64,000 nt of DNA from Elephas maximus indicus (taxonomy: Eukaryota; Chordata; Mammalia; Proboscidea; Elephantidae): assembly GCF_024166365.1 (NCBI RefSeq), contig NC_064820.1, forward strand, positions 145,844,001 through 145,908,000, written 5' to 3'. The notes under the pieces were generated by a model. It made no database searches and was not told the DNA's origin. It was given only the letters and a program-made list of their open reading frames with translations. Every line of letters starts with the position of its first letter. Position 1 is the first letter of the stretch. Of this stretch, positions 11,641 through 23,065 are shown piece after piece. A program made the translations under genes and the position numbers.

Positions 11641-12785
11641 AGCTATACCACTGGTATTCGAGTGCCAGAAGGGTTACCCAAAATGGAAACGTTTCAGGTG
11701 AGCTTCCAGACTAAGACAAACTAGAAAGAAGGAACTGGTGGTCTATTTCTGAAAAGAGTTAGCTAGCGAAAACCTTATGAATAGCAGCAGAACACTGTCT
11801 GATAACAGTGCCGGAAGGTGAGCCTCTCAGGTTGGAAGGCACTCAAAATACAACTGGGAAACAGCTGCCTCCTCAGAATAGAGTCAGCCTTAATGACGTG
11901 GATGGAATCAAGCTTTCGAAACCTTCATCTGCTGACGTGACACTTCTCAAAATGAGAAGAAACAACTGCAAACATCCATTAATAATTGTGACTGAATCTA
12001 CGAAAACTGGAAACCATCAAAAATGAAATAGAATGTATAAACATTGATATCCTAGGCATTAGTGAGCTGAGATAGACTGGTATTGGCCATTTTAAATCAG
12101 ACAATCATATGGTCTACTATGCTGGGAATGACAACGTGCATTCATCCTCAAAAGAACATTTCAAGATCTATCCTGAAGTACATTGCTGTCAGTGATAGGA
12201 TAATATCCACACATCTACAAGGAAGACTAGTTAATTTGACTATTATTCAAATTTACACACCAAACATGAAGAAATTGAAAATTTTACCAACTTCCACAGT
12301 CTGAAATTGATCAAACATGCAATCAGGATGCATTGATAATTATTGGTGATTGGGATGTGAAAGTTGGAAACAAAGAAGAAGGATTAGTAGTTGGAAAATA
12401 CGGTCTTGGTGATAGAAATGATGCCGGAGATTGCATGATAAAATTTTGCAAGACCAATGACTTCTTCATTGCAAATACTTTTTTTCATCAACATAAACAG
12501 TGACTACACAGATAGACCTCACCAGACGGAATACACATTGGCTACATCTGTGGAAAGAGATGATGAGAAAAGTCAATATCATCAGCCAGAACGAGGTCGG
12601 GCACTGACTGTGGAACAGGCCATCAATTGCTCATATGCAAGTTGGAACTGAAGAAAATTAGAACAAGTCCACAAGAGCCAAAGTACGGAATTGAGTATAT
12701 CCCACCTGAATTTAGAGACCATCTCAAGAATAGATTTGATGCATTGAACACTAATGACCAAAGACCAGACAAATTGTGGAATGAC
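11640..12785 (+). mobile_element. RTE (RTE1-type) LINE, 5' half: 5' UTR and endonuclease region
   Basis: The most complete RTE in the window. The 5' UTR (about 11640-11950) contains GAACTGGTGGTCTATTTCTG and TAGCGAAAACCTTATGAA. The apurinic-type endonuclease region follows: ATCCTAGGCATTAGTGAGCT (ISEL motif), ATTGGTGATTGGGATGTGAA (GDWD/N motif) and GGAGATTGCATGATAAAA. Frame breaks are frequent. The element continues at 13681 after an inserted L1 end; the two halves together are about 3.1 kb, consistent with a nearly full-length RTE. Confidence 0.9.
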
Positions 12786-13665
12786 TTAGGTGAAGGGAAA
12801 GACAGCACACTATAGAGGGGAGGTCAGCACAATTGGACTAAACCAAAAGCAAAGAAGTTTCCTAAATAAACTGAATGCTTTGAAGGCCAGCATAGCAGGG
12901 GTAGGGGTCTGGGGACCATGGTTTCAGGTGACATCTAAGTCAATTGGCATAATAAAATCTATTAAGAAAACATTCTGCATCCCACTTTGAAGAGTGGCGT
13001 CTGGGGTCAGCCATCTAAGATGCATCAATTGGTCTCAGCCCACCTGGATCAAAGGAGAATGAAGAACACCAAGGACACAAGGTGATTACGAGCCCAAAAG
13101 ACAGAAAGGGCCACATGAACCAGAGACTACATCATCCTGAGACCAGAAGAACTGGATGGTGCCTGTCTACAACCGATGCCTGCCCTGACAGGGAACACAA
13201 CAGAGAATCCCTCAGCGAGCAGGAAAGCAGTGGGATGCAGACCCCAAATTCTCATAAGACCAGACTTAATGGTCTGACTGAGATTAGAAGGGCCCTGGTG
13301 GTCATGGCCCCCAGATCTTCTGTTGGCCCAGGACAGGAACCATTCCTGAAGCCAACTCTTCAGACATGGATTGGACTGGACAATGGGTTGGAGAGGGATG
13401 CTGGTGAGGAGTGAGCTTCTCGGATCAGGTGGACACTTGAGACTATGTTGGCATCTCCTGCCTGGAGGGGAGAGGAGAGGGTGGAGGGGGTTAGAAGCTG
13501 GTGAAATGGACATGAAAAGACAGAGTGGAAGGAGAAAGCAGGCTGTCTCATTAGGGGGAGAGTAATTGGGAGTGTGTAGTAATTGGGAGAGTATGAGTTT
13601 TTGTGTGAGAGACTGACTTGATTTGTAAACTTTCACTTAAAGCACAATAAAAATTATTTTTAAAA
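12786..13665 (+). mobile_element. L1 3' UTR insertion inside the RTE (strongly 5'-truncated)
   Basis: Colinear with the 3' UTR of the full-length L1 at 23099-23976: TTAGGTGAAGGGAAAGAC, ACCAAAAGCAAAGAAGTTTC, AAAACATTCTGCATCCCAC, AAGATGCATCAATTGGTCTC, CACTTAAAGCACAATAAAAA. Flanks AAATTGTGGAATGAC (12771-12785) and AAATTGCGGAAGGAC (13666-13680) differ at 2 of 15 positions and form the target-site duplication. The L1 therefore inserted after the RTE. It carries a 169-codon antisense open frame (13127-13636). Confidence 0.93.
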
Positions 13666-13680
13666 AAATTGCGGAAGGAC

Positions 13681-15635
13681 ATCACACATGGAAAAACCAA
13701 GAGGTCATTAAAGAGTCAGGAAAGAAAGAAAAGACCAAAATGTATGTCAGAAAAGACTCTGAAACTTGCTCTTGAATGTTAACTAGCTAAAGTGAAAGGA
13801 AGAAACAATGAAGTAAAAGAGCTGAACAGAATATTTCAAAGGGTGGCTCAAGAAGATAAATTATTACAATGACATGTGCAAAGACCTGGAGATACAAAAC
13901 CAAAAGGGAAGAACATGCTAAGCATTTGTCAAGCTGAAAGAACTGAAAAAAAAAAATTCAAGCTTTGATTTGCTATAGTGAAGGATTTTCTCAGGAAGAC
14001 ATTACACGATGCAGGGCGTATCAAAAGAAAATGGAAGGAATACAGAGTCACTATACCAAAAAGAATTGGTCGATATTCAACCATTTTCAGGAGGTAACGT
14101 ATGATCAAGAACTGATGGTACTGAAGGAAAAAATCCAAGATGCCCTGACAGCATTGGCAAAAAACAAGACTCCAAACATTGATGAAATATCGATTGAGAT
14201 ATTTCAACAAATGGATGCAAAGTTGGAAGTGTTCACTTGTCTATGCCAAGAAATTTGGAAGACAGCTACCTAGCCAATTGACTGGAAGAGATCGATATTT
14301 ATGCCTATTCCCAAGAAAGGTGTTCCAACTAAATGGGGAAATTATCGAACAGTATCATTAATATCACACACAAGTAAAATTTTGCTGAAGATCATTCAAA
14401 AGCAGCTGTAGCAGTGCATCGAAAGGGAACTGCCAGAAATTTAAGCTGGATTTAGAAGAGGATATGATACCAGGAAAACTATTGCTGATGTCAGATGGAT
14501 CTTGGTTGAAAGCAGAGAATACCAGACAGATGTTTACCTGTGTTTTATTGACTATGCTAAGGCATTTGTACAGATCAGAACAAATTATGGATAACATTGG
14601 GAAGAATGGGAATTCCAGAACACTTAATTGTGCTCATGAGGAGCCTGTACATGAATCAAGTGGCAGTCATTCAAACAAAACAAGGGGATACTGTGTGGCA
14701 TAAAGTCAGGAAAAGTGTGCATCAGGGTTGTACTCTTTCACCATACTTATTCAGTCTATATGCCGAGCAAATAATCCCAGAAGCAGGAGTATATGAAGAA
14801 GAACGGGGCATCAGGGTTGGAGGAAGATTCATTAACAACCTGTGTTATGCAGATGACACAACCTTGCTTGCTGAAAGTGAAGAGGACTTGAAGCACTTAC
14901 TGATGAAAATCAAAGACTACAGCCTTCAGTATGGATTACACCTCAACATAAAACAAAAATCTCACAACTGGACCAATAAAGAACATCATGATAAATGGAG
15001 AAAAGACTGAAGTTGTCAAAGATTTATTTTACTTGGATCCACAATCAACACCCATGGAAGCAGCAGTCAAGAAATCAAAAGATGCATTGCATTGGGCAAA
15101 TCTGTTGCAAAGACCTCTTTAAAGTGTTAAAAAGCGAAGATGTCACCTTAAAGACTAAGGGGCACCTGACCCAAGCCATGGTGTTTTCAATTGCTTCATA
15201 TGCATGTGAAAGCTGGACAATAAATGAAAAAGGCCAAAGAAAAATTGACGCCTTTGAATTGTGGTGTTGGCGAAGAATATTGAATATATCATGTACTGCC
15301 GAAAGATTGAAAAAATATGTCTTGGAAGAAGCACAACCAGAATACTCCTTAGAAGCAAGGATGGTAAGATTATGTCTCACATACTTTGGACATATTGTCA
15401 GGAGGAATCAGTCCCTGGAGAGGGACATCATGCTTGGTGGAGTAGAGGGTCAGTGAAAAAGATGAAGACACTCAGCGAGATGGATTGGCACAGTGACAGC
15501 AAAGGTGGGCTCAATGCTTGAGATGGGCTCAATGATTGTGAGGATGGTGCAGGACTGGCAGTGTTTCATTCAGTTGTACATAGGGTCACTATGAGTCAGA
15601 TCTGACTCAACAGCACCTAACAACAACCTTACAAC
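13681..15635 (+). mobile_element. RTE LINE, 3' half: reverse transcriptase to 3' tail
   Basis: Continuation of the element at 11640-12785. Pieces of RT can be read: QGCTLSPYLFSLYAEQ and NNLCYADDTTLLAESEEDL (encoded at 14726-14890), i.e. the catalytic YADD box is intact in this copy. The C-terminal region carries ELWCWRRILN (15256-15285) and LGGVEGQ. The tail is TGACTCAACAGCACCTAAC plus (CAA)n near 15605-15650. Stops and frameshifts split the protein into at least five open pieces, so it is not functional. Confidence 0.92.
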
Positions 15636-16625
15636 AACAACAAAAGCACTTTTGCACCTATAAGCCCAGATGAACATCAAATTGGTATTTGCATTGGCAT
15701 CGACTCTGCAGATCAATTTTATTAACATCGAATTGCATTGCTCCACCCCCCAAAAAAATAATCTATAGGCTACAACTTACAAAAATTAACTAAAAATGAC
15801 ACACACCTCAAGGTCTTGTCATGGAGATCTGGGAGAGTTTGTTTTCTTATCAGAAATTCATCTCTCAATCATGTACTCTACATTTTGCTTCTGTCATCAC
15901 CTTCACATAGACAAGAATATCTAGTTCACAATAATTTTTGCTCCCTGAAATTATATGGTTCTTATGCTATAAATAATGAGCATTTCATTTCTATCAACAG
16001 GAATCTGCAAGCAATTGACTCTGAAGGTTACCTACATAGAGCAGTTATCTGTCAGAGCAATTGCTTCAAGATGAAAAATGAGCTGGGCAACCCAGCTCAC
16101 CCAGATGAGTGGGGCACAAATGCCCCCATCCATTACATCAATGCACTGTTGCTATTTTCTCTTCATGCCATTAACCCAAACAACAGGGCCTGAACCACCA
16201 GCCCTAAGCTGCTAAGATGTCACACAAGAAAGCTTGCTAAGATGCAACCATTCCTAATTGGAATTTGAATCTATAAATCAGTACTAGAACAAAGACGAAG
16301 TTTTTTTTGGTGTTTTCAGTAGCAAAAAGAGCAAGAGTGACACTTGGTGGCCAGTACAAGATATCACATAAGTTTGCACCACAGGAAATAACACTAATCA
16401 CACTCTGGGGGTTTTAAAGATCAGGGAAGAACTATGCAGTTCACAGAAAGTAAAGACGTGTTTACAAGAATAGTATCACTCTTATTCCAGTGGATAGCTA
16501 AATATCAGAAATACCATAAAGCAGATATTTTGAATGAAGAGTAGTTTGTCCAAAGAGAAACACTTCAGAAGAAAAAAAACATAGTCATCAGAACACTATT
16601 TCAGATAGCTATCACGAGTATGAAC
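15636..16625. other. Unassigned sequence left of the full-length L1
   Basis: About 1 kb with no recognisable repeat. A 125-codon plus-strand open frame (15816-16193) has no motif, signal peptide or family resemblance I can name and is probably chance. The right end is the L1 target site. Confidence 0.45.
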
Positions 16626-16642
16626 AAAACCTTATGTGATGA
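16626..16642 (+). repeat. L1 target-site duplication, left copy
   Basis: AAAACCTTATGTGATGA, 17 bp, repeated perfectly at 23987-24003 after the L1 A tail. The A-rich start fits the L1 endonuclease preference (TTTT/AA on the opposite strand). Confidence 0.97.
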
Positions 16643-16652
16643 GGGCGGAGCC

Positions 16653-16662
16653 AAGATGGCGG
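16653..16662 (+). promoter_or_regulatory. YY1-like site at the L1 5' end
   Basis: AAGATGGCGG lies about 10 nt from the L1 start. Human L1 has a YY1 site (CAAGATGGC core) at the same place that sets the transcription start; this is the matching site by sequence and position. Function here is inferred. Confidence 0.7.
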
Positions 16663-16740
16663 ACTAGGCAGACGCTACCTCGGATCCCTCTTACAACAAA
16701 GACACGGAAAAACAAGTGAATCGATCACATACATAACAAT

Positions 16741-17454
16741 CTACGAACCCTGAACAACAAACACAGATTTAGAGACGGAGAACGAACTAATACGGGGAAG
16801 CAGCGATTGTTTCCAGAGCCTGGAGCCAGCGTACCAGTCAGGTACGGCACAAGCACAGAGACCTGCTCCACCCTCCTGAACTAACCCCGGGAGGGGGACC
16901 AGCCGGTTCCACGGGCGGCGTGGGATGCAGCCGGTAGGAGAAGCCCCCGGGAGGCAGTGACTGGTCTTGGAGCAGAAAGAGCAGCATCCGAGCCAGGGAA
17001 CCGTCCCGCAGGGATTTGGACTGGACGCAGGTACGCCATAAACACGAAGAGTTGCTCCACCCCCCTGAACTAACCCCGGGAAGGGGACCAGCCGGGTCGC
17101 GCGGGCGGCATGGGACTCAGCCGGTAGGAGAAGTCCCCGGGAGGCAGCGACTGGTATTGGAGCAGGGAGAACAGCGTCCCAGCCGGGACACTCGGTCACG
17201 GCACAAGCACAGGGACCTGCTCCACCCATCTGAACTAACCCCAGGAGGAGGCTCAACTGGTTCTCGGGGCGGCACTGCCACACGGCTGGAGGGACGAGAA
17301 GTCCCCGGGAGGCAGCGACTGATTTTGGAGTCGAGAGTGCACCGTCCCAGTAGGGGAGCCTTGACACTGGGCGTGGGGCTGGAAGCGAAGGATCTGACCG
17401 TGACTCCAGCGGGCCAGACCCCCCGGGGGCAATCTCCACACAGCCAGCACACAT
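16741..17454 (-). other. 237-codon antisense open frame across the L1 5' UTR
   Basis: Opposite the L1 promoter monomers is an uninterrupted 237-codon frame starting MCAGCVEIAPGG. It contains an internal repeat because it reads through the monomers: GLVQMGGAGPCACAV, GLVQGGGATLRVYGV and GLVQEGGAGLCACAV. No domain is recognisable. Human L1 has an unrelated short antisense frame (ORF0) in its 5' UTR; positional analogy is the only link. GC-rich DNA lowers stop frequency, so it may be chance. Confidence 0.4.
16841..17365 (+). repeat. Tandem 5' UTR monomers of the L1 (about 3 copies)
   Basis: Three imperfect GC-rich units: 16841-17029 (189 bp), 17030-17193 (164 bp) and 17194 to about 17365. Each carries CTGCTCCACCC or a variant, CTGAACTAACCCC, a GGGACCAGCC-like block, CCCGGGAGGCAG, GACTGGT and TGGAGCAG. 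Stacked promoter monomers are known in mouse L1 (A and F types) but not in human L1. With the CpG-rich composition this is the likely L1 promoter. Units diverge by indels, so they are not freshly duplicated. Confidence 0.85.
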
Positions 17455-17677
17455 AGGCGACGCGCCCCGCGGGAATCTCAGATATAATAGTCATTCCAAG
17501 CAAGACAAGCAACTCTGGCTATATTCTGAGGTGCTACTCTCCTATCTCTCTGTTCCCTCCCCCACCCTCCCCAGGCGGCTTCATTAACATCTGAATAGCC
17601 TGAGCCAGAGGGAGAACTCTGATAGGGATCTGACTGCATTTTTTTTTAGCGGATTTTCTGGAAAAACTAGTTTCCCA

Positions 17678-18698
17678 GTGATGGCTCGGAGACAACAATC
17701 CATATCAAACCACTTAAAGAAGCAGACCGTGACAGCTTCTCCAACCCCCCAAACAAAAGAATCAAAACCTTTCCCAAATGAAGATACAATCTTGGAATTA
17801 TCAGATACAGAATATAAAAAACTAATTTACAGAATACTTAATGATATCACAAATGAAATTAGGATAAGTGCAGAAAAAGCCAAGGAACACACTGATAAAA
17901 CTGTTGAAGAACTCAAAAAGATTATTCAAGAACATACTGGAAAAATTAGTAAGTTGCAAGAATCCATAGAGAGACAACATGTAGAAATCCAAAAGATTAA
18001 CAATAAAATAACAGAATTAGACAACGCACTAGGAAGTCAGAGGAGCAGACTCGAGCAATTAGAATGCAAACTGGGACATCTGGAGGACCAGGGAATCAAC
18101 ACCAACATAGCTGAAAAAAAATCGGATAAAAGAATTAAAAAAAATGAAGAAACCCTAAGAATTATGTGGGACTCTATCAAGAAGGATAACCTGCGGGTGA
18201 TTGGAGTCCCAGAACAGGGAGGGGGGACAGAAAACACAGAGAAAATAGTTGAAGAACTCCTGACAGAAAACTTCCCTGACATCATGAAAGACGAAAGGAT
18301 ATCTATCCAAGATGCTCATCGAACCCCATTTAAGATTGATACAAAAAGAAAAACACCAAGACATATTATCATCAAACTCACCAAAACCAAAGATAAACAG
18401 AAAATTTTAAAAGCTGCCAGGGAGAAAAAGAAAGGTTTCCTTCAAGGGAGAATCAATAAGAACATGTTCTGACTACTCAGCAGAAACCATGCAGGCAAGA
18501 AGGGAATGGGACGACATATACAGAACACTGAAGGAAAAAAACTGCCAGCCAAGGATCATATATCCAGCAAAACTCTCTCTGAAATATGAAGGCAAAATTA
18601 AGATATTTACAGACAAACACAAGTTTAGAGAATTTGCAAAAACCAAACCAAAGCTACAAGAAATACTAAAGGATATTGTTTGGTCAGAGAACCAATAA
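17678..18698 (+). pseudogene. L1 ORF1 (RNA-binding chaperone), one frameshift
   Basis: L1 ORF1p is a trimeric single-stranded nucleic-acid-binding protein that coats L1 RNA. Seen: start MARRQQSISNHLKKQ; a Lys/Glu-rich coiled coil at about residues 45-160; an RRM from about 170 (LRVIGVPE, IQDAHRTPFK, PRHIIIKL, AAREK); then, in the next frame, the C-terminal domain (SIRTCSDYSAETMQARREW, QPRIIYPAKLSLKYEG, ending SENQ). One extra A at about 18452 shifts the frame, so translation from the ATG stops at 18472 after 264 residues. Apart from this nucleotide the frame would hold 339 codons before the stop, close to human ORF1p (338). Confidence 0.95.
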
Positions 18699-19168
18699 TA
18701 TCAGATATCAGCACAACACAAGGTCACAAAACAGAACGTCCTGATATCAACTCAAATAGGGAAATCACAAAAACAAACAAATTAAGATTAATTAAAAAAA
18801 AAAAATACACATAACAGGGAATCATGGAAGTCAATAGGTAAAAGATCACAATAATCAAAAAGAGGGACTAAATACAGGAGGCATTGAACTGCCATATGGA
18901 GAGTGATACAAGGCGATATAGAACAATACAAGTTAGGTTTTTACTTAGAAAAATAGGGGTAAATAATAAAAAAAAATAAGGTAACCACAAAAAGGTATAA
19001 CAACTCTATAACTCAAGATAAAAACCAAGAAAAACGTAACGACTCAACTAACATAAAGTCAAGCACTATGAAAATGAGGATCTCACAATTTACTAAGAAA
19101 AACGCCTCAGCACAAAAAAGTATGTGGAAAAATGAAATTGTCAACAACACACATAAAAAGGCATCAAA
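18699..19168 (+). other. Long L1 inter-ORF region
   Basis: 470 bp between the ORF1 stop and the ORF2 ATG. It is A-rich (A12 near 18795-18806, A9 near 18969-18977), without an open frame. Human L1 has only about 63 bp here, so this is an expanded spacer. Whether it acts in ORF2 translation is unknown. Confidence 0.85.
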
Positions 19169-22100
19169 ATGACAGCACTAAAAACTTATTTATCTATAAT
19201 TACCCTGAATGTAAATGGACTAAATGCACCAAAAAAGAGACAGAGAGTCACAGGCTGGATAAAGAAACACGATCCATCTATATGCTGCCTACAAGAGACA
19301 CACCTTAGACTTAGAGACACAAACAAACTAAAACTCAAAGGATGGAAAAAAGTATATCAAGCAAACAATAAGCAAAAAAAAAGAGGAGTAGCAATATTAA
19401 TTTCTGACAAAATAGACTTTAGACTTAAATCCACCACAAAGGATAAAGAAGGACACTATATAATGATAAAAGGGACAATTGATCAGGAAGACATAACCAT
19501 ATTAAATATTTACGCACCCAATGACAGGGCTGCAAGATACATAAATCAAATTTTAACAGAATTGAAAAGTGAGATAAATACCTCCACAATTATAGTAGGA
19601 GACTTCAACACACCACTTTCGGAGAAGGACAGGACATCCAGTAAGAAGCTCAATAGAGACACGGAAGATCTAATTACAACAATCAACCAACTTGACCTCA
19701 TTGACTTATACAGAACTCTCCACCCAACTGCTGCAAAATATACTTTTTTTTCTAGCGCACATGGAACATTCTCTAGAATAGACCACATATTAGGTCATAA
19801 AACAAACCCTTGCAGAGTCTAAAACATCGAAATATTACAAAGCATCTTCTCAGACCACAAGGCAATAAAACTAGAGATCAATAACAGAAAAACTAGGGAA
19901 AAGAAATCAAATACTTGGAAAATGAACAATACCCTCCTGAAAAAAGACTGGGTTATAGAAGACATCAAGGAGGGAATAAGGAAATTCATAGAAAGCAACG
20001 AGAATGAAAATACTTCCTATCAAAACCTCTGGGACACAGCAAAAGCAGTGCTCAGAGGCCAATTTATATCAATAAATGCACACATACAAAAAGAAGAAAG
20101 AGCCAAAAGCAGAGAACTGTCCCTACAACTTGAACAAATAGAAAGTGAGCAACAAAAGAATCCATCAGGCACCAGAAGAAAACAAATAATAAAAATTAGA
20201 GCTGAACTAAATGAATTAGAGAACAGAAAAACAACTGAAAGAATTAACAAAGCCAAAAGCTGGTTCTTTGAAAAAATTAACAAAATTGATAAACCATTGG
20301 CTAGACTGACTAAAGAAATACAGGAAAGGAAACAAATAACCCGAATAAGAAATGAGAAGGACCACATCACAACAGAACCAAATGAAATTAAAAGAATCAT
20401 TTCAGATTATTATGAAAAATTGTACTCTAACAAATTTGAAAACCTAGAAGAAATGGATGAATTCCTGGAAAAACACTACCTACCTAAACTAAGACATTCA
20501 GAAGTAGAACAACTAAATAGACCCATAACAAAAAAAGAGATTGAAACGGTAATCAAAAAACTCCCAACAAAAAAAAGCCCTGGCCCGGACGGCTTCACTG
20601 CAGAGTTCTACCAAACTTTCAGAGAAGAGTTAACACCACTACTACTAAAGGTATTCCAAAGCATAGAAAATGACGGAATACTACCCAACTCATTCTATGA
20701 AGCCACCATCTCCCTGATACCAAAACCAGGCAAAGATATTACAAAAAAAGAAAATTATAGACCTATATCCCTCATGAACATTGATGCAAAAATCCTCAAC
20801 AAAATTCTAGCCAATAGAATCCAACAACACATCAAAAAAATAATTCACCCTGATCAAGTGGGATTTATACCAGGTATGCAAGGCTGGTTTAATATCAGAA
20901 AAACCATTAATGTAATCCATCACATAAATAAAACAAAAGACAAAAACCACATGATCTTATCAATTGATGCAGAAAAGGCATTTGACAAAGTCCAACACCC
21001 ATTCATGATAAAAACTCTTACCAAAATAGGAATTGAAGGAAAATTCCTCAACATAATAAAGGGCATCTATGCAAAGCCAACAGCCAATATCACTCTAAAT
21101 GGAGAGAACCTGAAAGCATTTCCCTTGAGAACGGGAACCAGACAAGGATGCCCTTTATCACCGCTCTTATTCAACATCGTGTTGGAAGTCTTAGCCAGGG
21201 CAATTAGGCTAGACAAAGAAATAAAAGGTATCCGGATTGGCATGGAAGAAGTAAAGTTATCACTATTTGCAGATGACATGATTATATACACAGAAAACCC
21301 TAAGGAATCCTCCAGAAAACTACTGAAACTAATAGAAGAGTTTGGCAGAGTCTCAGGTTATAAAATAAACATACAAAAATCACTTGGATTCCTCTACATC
21401 AACAAAAAGAACACCGAAGAGGAAATAACCAAATCAATACCATTCACAGTAGCCCCCAAGAAGATAAGATACTTAGGAATAAATCTTACCAAAGATGTAA
21501 AAGACCTATACAAAGAAAACTACAAAGCTCTACTACAAGAAATTCAAAAGGACATACTTAAGTGGAAAAACATACCTTGCTCATGGATAGGAAGACTTAA
21601 CATAGTAAAAATGTCTATTCTACCCAAATCCATCTATACATATAATGCACTTCCGATCCAAATTCCAATGTCATATTTTAAGGGGATAGAGAAACAAATC
21701 ACCAATTTCATATGGAAGGGAAAGAAGCCCCGGATAAGCAAAGCACTACTGAAAAAGAAGAAGAAAGTGGGAGGCCTCACTCTACCTGACTTCAGAACCT
21801 ATTATACAGCCACAGTAGTCAAAACAGCCTGGTATTGGTACAACAACAGACACATAGACCAATGGAACAGAATTGAGAACCCAGACATAGATCCATCCAC
21901 GTATGAGCAGCTGATATTTGACAAAGGACCAGTGTCAATTAACTGGGGAAAAGATAGCCTTTTTAACAAATGGTGCTGGCATAACTGGATATCCATTTGC
22001 AAAAAAAATGAAACAGGACCCATACCTCACACCATGCACAAAAACTAACTCCAAGTGGACCAAAGACCTAAACATAAAGACTAAAACGATAAAGATCATG

Positions 22101-22985
22101 GAAGAAAAAATTGGGACAACCCTAGGAGCCCTAATACAAGGTATAAACAGAATACAAAACATTACCAAAAATGATGAAGAGAAACCCGATAACTGGGAGC
22201 TCCTAAAAATCAAACACCTATGCTCATCTAAAGACTTCACCAAAAGAGTAAAAAGACCACCTACAGATTGGGAAAGAATTTTCAGCTATGACATCTCTGA
22301 CCAGCACCTGATCTCTAAAATCTACATGATTCTGTCAAAACTCAACCACAAAAAGACAAACAACCCAATTAAGAAGTGGGCAAAGGATATGAACACACAT
22401 TTCACTAAAGAAGATATTCAGGCAGCCAACAGATACATGAGAAAATGCTCTCGATCATTAGCCATTAGAGAAATGCAAATTAAAACTACGATGAGATTCC
22501 ATCTCACACCAGCAAGGCTGGCATTAATCCAAAAAACACAAAATAATAAATGTTGGAGAGGCTGCGGAGAGATTGGAACTCTCATACACTGCTGGTGGGA
22601 ATGTAAAATGGTACAACCACTTTGGAAATCTATCTGGCGTTATCTTAAACAGTTAGAAATAGAACTACCATACAACCCAGAAATCCCACTCCTAGGAATA
22701 TACCCTAGAGATACAAGAGCCTTCATACAAACAGATATATGCACACCCATGTTTATTGCAGCTCTGTTTACAATAGCAAAAAGTTGGAAGCAACCAAGGT
22801 GTCCATCAACGGATGAATGGGTAAATAAATTGTGGTATATTCACACAATGGAATACTACGCATCGATAAAGAACAGTGACGAATCTCTGAAACATTTCAT
22901 AACATGGAGGAACCTGGAAGGCATTATGCTGAGCGAAATGAGTCAGAGGCAAAAGGACAAATATTGTATAAGACCACTATTATAA
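19169..22985 (+). pseudogene. L1 ORF2 (endonuclease-reverse transcriptase), one nonsense and one frameshift
   Basis: ORF2p nicks target DNA and reverse-transcribes L1 RNA. Endonuclease, residues 1-240: N14 (LNVNG), E43 (LQETH), IYAPN, GDFN, RIDH and SDHK are all present. [33 protein letters not shown] at residues 700-703 (21266-21277), matching human numbering. C-terminus: [18 protein letters not shown] (22551-22604) with its Cys/His pattern intact. Lesions: TAA at 19820-19822 (codon 218; human has Lys at this place), and eight A at 22001-22008 where seven would keep frame, so this frame ends at 22048 and the remainder is in another frame to 22985. Apart from these it would be 1271 residues (human 1275). 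Confidence 0.96.
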
Positions 22986-23036
22986 GATCTTGAGAAATAG
23001 TAAACCTGAGAAGAACACATACTTTTGTGGTTACGA

Positions 23037-23065
23037 GGGGGGGAGGGAGGGAGCGTGGGAGAGGG
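23037..23065 (+). promoter_or_regulatory. G-quadruplex motif in the L1 3' UTR
   Basis: Runs of 7, 3, 3, 3 and 3 G separated by loops A, A, AGCGT and AGA. A G-rich 3' UTR element able to form a quadruplex is a known shared feature of mammalian L1s. Confidence 0.85.

Noticed and set aside
13082-13565. Plus-strand open frames as genes
   Set aside because: They lie in an L1 3' UTR insertion and differ between L1 copies.
15816-16193. 125-codon open frame as a possible gene
   Set aside because: No motif, no splice or promoter context, ordinary composition; such lengths occur by chance in 64 kb.
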